From CAWCTD01 sp963798455 (GTDB taxonomy: Bacteria; Acidobacteriota; Terriglobia; Bryobacterales; Bryobacteraceae): a stretch of 64,000 nucleotides of DNA. Location of the stretch: NCBI GenBank assembly GCA_963798455.1, contig CAWCTD010000003.1, forward strand, positions 2,604,001 through 2,668,000, read 5' to 3'. The translations under genes and the position numbers were made by a program. Within the stretch, counting starts at the first letter, position 1, and every line of letters starts with the position of its first letter. Under the pieces are notes generated by a model. It had not been told where the DNA came from and made no database searches. It was given only the letters and a program-made list of their open reading frames with translations. Positions 61,878-64,000 of the stretch are shown here, in pieces.

Positions 61878-62114
61878 GTGAAGCGCGCGACCGTCACCAT
61901 TAGCGAAGACTTAAGGCCCAGCCTGGAGGCGTACTTGCGCCACCAGGAAGTGCCCCTTGCCCTTACCGCCGTCGTACAGAGCGCTCTGCGCGAATACCTG
62001 GCGCACCGGGGCTTTGCTGCTCCAGCGAAGCCGCTGCGCATTACGCCGGCGTCCAAGGGCAGCGGCAAGTCCGACGTCAGCCTGCGCCACGATGAGTACT
62101 TCGCGCGGAGATGA
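61878..62114 (+). CDS. Antitoxin of a VapBC-type pair (ribbon-helix-helix)
   Basis: 78 residues from a GTG at 61878. The N-terminal RATVTISEDLRPSLEAYLRH shows the beta-strand and helix of a ribbon-helix-helix DNA-binding domain; ALTAVVQSALREYLAHRG is the second helix. The C-terminal third is basic and disordered (SKGSGKSDVSLRHDEYFARR), the part that usually wraps the toxin. Its stop overlaps the toxin ATG (ATGA). A palindromic operator sits just upstream. Confidence 0.78.
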   Translation: MKRATVTISEDLRPSLEAYLRHQEVPLALTAVVQSALREYLAHRGFAAPAKPLRITPASKGSGKSDVSLRHDEYFARR

Positions 62115-62512
62115 GCAGACCCGTTCTGGCTGACACCGGCCCGCTCTACGCTCTGGCCGATCCCTCAGACCAGTACCACGAGAGGGCGCGCAGCGAGTTG
62201 GGGCGGCTGGAGTCCGAAGGCTACTTCGTCGCCGTCGCGTACACCACCATCGCGGAAACTTACACACTGGTGCTCCGACGGCTCGGCCCCGCCTTCGCCG
62301 TGCCTTGGCTGCGGGAGTTGGTCGAGGGGGTCGCGGCCTTGAATCCCGAGCCTGGCGACTATCTGGCGGCCGCGACGCGCGTGGCGAGCCTGCCGGACCA
62401 GGAGATCTCCTTGTTCGACGCCCTCACTGCAACTCTGAGCCGCAGACTCAAGTTGTCCGTGTGGACCTTCGATCAGGATTTCGATCTCATGCGCGCGAAG
62501 CGGTGGAGGTAG
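62111..62512 (+). CDS. PIN-domain toxin (VapC-type ribonuclease)
   Basis: 133 residues. The PIN acidic set is complete: Asp in VLADTGPLYALAD, Glu in YTTIAETYTLVLRR, Asp in EISLFDALTATLSRR and Asp in VWTFDQDFDLM. VapC-type toxins cleave tRNA or rRNA using Mg2+ and are held inactive by the cognate antitoxin encoded four bases upstream by overlap. Length is typical. Target RNA unknown. Confidence 0.85.
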   Translation: MSRPVLADTGPLYALADPSDQYHERARSELGRLESEGYFVAVAYTTIAETYTLVLRRLGPAFAVPWLRELVEGVAALNPEPGDYLAAATRVASLPDQEISLFDALTATLSRRLKLSVWTFDQDFDLMRAKRWR

Positions 62513-62520
62513 GCTCCAGG

Positions 62521-64000
62521 ATGCGCCTTTACGCCCTCACGGTTGTCCTCAGCGCCTTTCTGCTGTTTCTGGTCCAGCCCATCGCCGGCAGGATCCTTCT
62601 GCCGCCGTTCGGCGGCTCGGCGGCGGTGTGGGCCACCTGCCTGCTGTTCTTTCAAGTAGTGCTGTTGCTCGGTTACCTGTACAGTCACTGGTCGGCCAGC
62701 AGACTCCGCCCGAGGTGGCAGGCTCTCATACACGCTTCGCTCCTAACCGCGAGCGTTCTCCTCATGCGGCTCGCCGTGAACACCGGCCACGGTCCGAGCA
62801 GTGCGGGCGATCCCACGGGGAAGATTCTGGGCCTGTTGGCGGTCATGGTGGGGCTCCCATTCCTGGCCCTGTCCGCCTCCACTCCCCTGCTGCAGGCGTG
62901 GTATGCGCAGAGCCACGGCTCGGAGTTACCCTACCGTCTGTTTGCGTTTTCCAACGCGGGCTCCCTGGCTGGGCTATTGTGCTACCCCGTGGCGGTGGAG
63001 CCTTACCTCAGCCTTCGCTCTCAAACCTACGCATGGTGCGGAGCCTATGTCTTATTCGCGCTGCTCTGCGGCGTACTGGCGGTGCTCAGCATGCGCGGCA
63101 GTCCGGGCCGCCCCGCGCCTTCATCAACGCCGCGCGAAAGCCGCGTTGCCCCCCAGTGGAGGCGCAGGCTGCTCTGGGTCGCGCTGGCCGCGTGCTCGTC
63201 CTCGTTGCTGCTGGCGGTGACGAACCTGATGACCAAGGACGTGGCGCCCGTCCCGTTCCTATGGATCCTGCCGCTGAGCCTCTACCTGGTGAGCTTCATC
63301 TTCTGCTTCGCGCCCGGCCCCTGGTACAGCAGCGGCGTGTTCGGCTGGTTGCTCACGCCGGCGCTTTTCGCTTTGACCTTCGCCCTCGACTACTCCGCGA
63401 GCGGCGGCAACTTGGTCCTGACTATCGTGATCCTCAGCGCCGGTCTTTTCGTTTGCTGCATGTTCTGCCACGGCGAACTGGCCCGTCTGAAGCCCGACCC
63501 GAGGGCCCTGACGCACTTCTACCTCATGGTGGCGCTCGGCGGCGCACTGGGCAGCGCTTTTGTGGCGCTGGTCGCGCCACGGGTGTTCAACGAGTATTTC
63601 GAGTATCCGATCGCCTTGGCCCTGGCTGCGTGTCTGGCGTGGTGGCTCGCGGCGAAGAACACGCCTTCCACCGTGCGACTGGGGCTCACACTCGTCTTGA
63701 TCGCCTACGTTTCCGATCTTGTGTACGCACCGCTGAAGCAGGCGAGGTTCGCGGCGCGCGATTTCTATGGGACGGTGAAAGTGATCGACTCCGGAGAAGG
63801 GCTCACCGCGTTGCGCACCCTTCTTCACGGCGGGATCAGCCATGGGTCGCAATGGCTGGCGCCGGAACGCCGCCGGCAGGCGACAGCCTACTACGGTCCC
63901 AAGTCGGGCGGCGCCCTGGCGATCCAGCACCTCACCTCCGGCAACAGCCGCGTCGGGATCGTCGGTTTGGGGCCGGGGACTCTCGCGGCTTACGGCAGAC
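62521..64000 (+). CDS. Fused MFS/spermidine synthase-like membrane protein, 3' end outside window
   Basis: Open from ATG 62521 (8 bases after the toxin gene, with CTCCAGG before it) to the window end, 493 codons. At least ten hydrophobic helices are visible: LYALTVVLSAFLLFLVQPIAG, TCLLFFQVVLLLGYLYS, GLLAVMVGLPFLALSASTPLLQ, AYVLFALLCGVLAVLSM, FLWILPLSLYLVSFIFCF and others. After about residue 410 comes the soluble part with DFYGTVKVIDSGEGLTALRTLLHGGISHGSQWL and GIVGLGPGTLAAYGR, the start of a spermidine-synthase-like Rossmann fold. These fusions are common in bacteria; no aminopropyl-transfer activity is established for them. Function remains unknown. Confidence 0.85.
   Translation, partial: MRLYALTVVLSAFLLFLVQPIAGRILLPPFGGSAAVWATCLLFFQVVLLLGYLYSHWSASRLRPRWQALIHASLLTASVLLMRLAVNTGHGPSSAGDPTGKILGLLAVMVGLPFLALSASTPLLQAWYAQSHGSELPYRLFAFSNAGSLAGLLCYPVAVEPYLSLRSQTYAWCGAYVLFALLCGVLAVLSMRGSPGRPAPSSTPRESRVAPQWRRRLLWVALAACSSSLLLAVTNLMTKDVAPVPFLWILPLSLYLVSFIFCFAPGPWYSSGVFGWLLTPALFALTFALDYSASGGNLVLTIVILSAGLFVCCMFCHGELARLKPDPRALTHFYLMVALGGALGSAFVALVAPRVFNEYFEYPIALALAACLAWWLAAKNTPSTVRLGLTLVLIAYVSDLVYAPLKQARFAARDFYGTVKVIDSGEGLTALRTLLHGGISHGSQWLAPERRRQATAYYGPKSGGALAIQHLTSGNSRVGIVGLGPGTLAAYGR

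Overview
The window reads as chromosomal DNA of a soil-type Acidobacteriota, most likely a Bryobacterales/Solibacter relative. The base composition is high-GC. The pointers are an ADOP-type duplicated permease next to an acidobacterial PadR regulator, two Oar-like TonB-dependent outer-membrane receptors, a fragment matching the Solibacter-type C-terminal domain TIGR03437, a PEP-CTERM tail fragment, and many Tat/Sec-exported enzymes. No rRNA, tRNA or CRISPR array is visible. This placement is inferred from families, not from a marker tree.

Region 1 (1-9 kb): the lysine/diaminopimelate operon dapB-dapA-dapD, an IS256-type transposase scrap, two exported proteins, and a leftward LPS inner-core cluster (waaF, a degenerate nucleotidyltransferase, waaC-like GT9, an isoprenylcysteine methyltransferase-like membrane enzyme). 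A Tat-exported enolase-superfamily enzyme follows. Region 2 (9-23.7 kb): rfaE2 and mfd (translationally overlapping), an IS4 scrap, a seven-haem cytochrome c, an aldo/keto reductase, the ADOP permease and PadR, then a tightly overlapping run selD-pyrF-alaS-ypdA. SelD is a selenoprotein: its active-site codon is an in-frame TGA at 18382-18384 followed by a SECIS-like hairpin, so the true gene starts about 66 bases before the longest TGA-free frame.

Region 3 (23.7-38.7 kb): a leftward CocE-type hydrolase, GT4 glycosyltransferase and YggS-type PLP protein; a cysteine-rich ferredoxin; a LacI regulator with a likely operator in the promoter of a neighbouring TonB receptor that carries two frameshifts; a GH27 alpha-galactosidase with the 3' scrap of a lost tandem copy; a PD-(D/E)XK-like protein overlapping a DUF697-like membrane protein; and an SDR. 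The LacI/receptor/GH27 set looks like an alpha-galactoside uptake locus.

Region 4 (38.7-57.4 kb): a sugar-acid (uronate/aldarate-type) utilisation region. A leftward operon encodes a KdgD/DapA-family aldolase, a hydroxypyruvate-isomerase-like protein, an MFS sugar-acid transporter and a ThDP enzyme, opposite a CoA-acylating semialdehyde dehydrogenase. After a decayed IS come two Tat-exported mannonate-dehydratase-like proteins, an intact TonB receptor and a FadR-type GntR regulator. The two divergent intergenic regions (44.77-45.0 and 55.04-55.33 kb) are paralogous and carry nearly identical TTGACA-N17-TATGAT promoters with a shared ATCATACATCATA box, which suggests one regulon under the GntR protein.

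Region 5 (56.2-64 kb): an N-terminally shortened Fe-ADH, a chimeric scrap (permease N-terminus plus PEP-CTERM tail), a CDF metal exporter, an intact APC permease and a second one broken by three frameshifts, a VapBC-type toxin-antitoxin pair with a perfect palindromic operator, and the start of a fused MFS/spermidine-synthase-like membrane protein running off the window.
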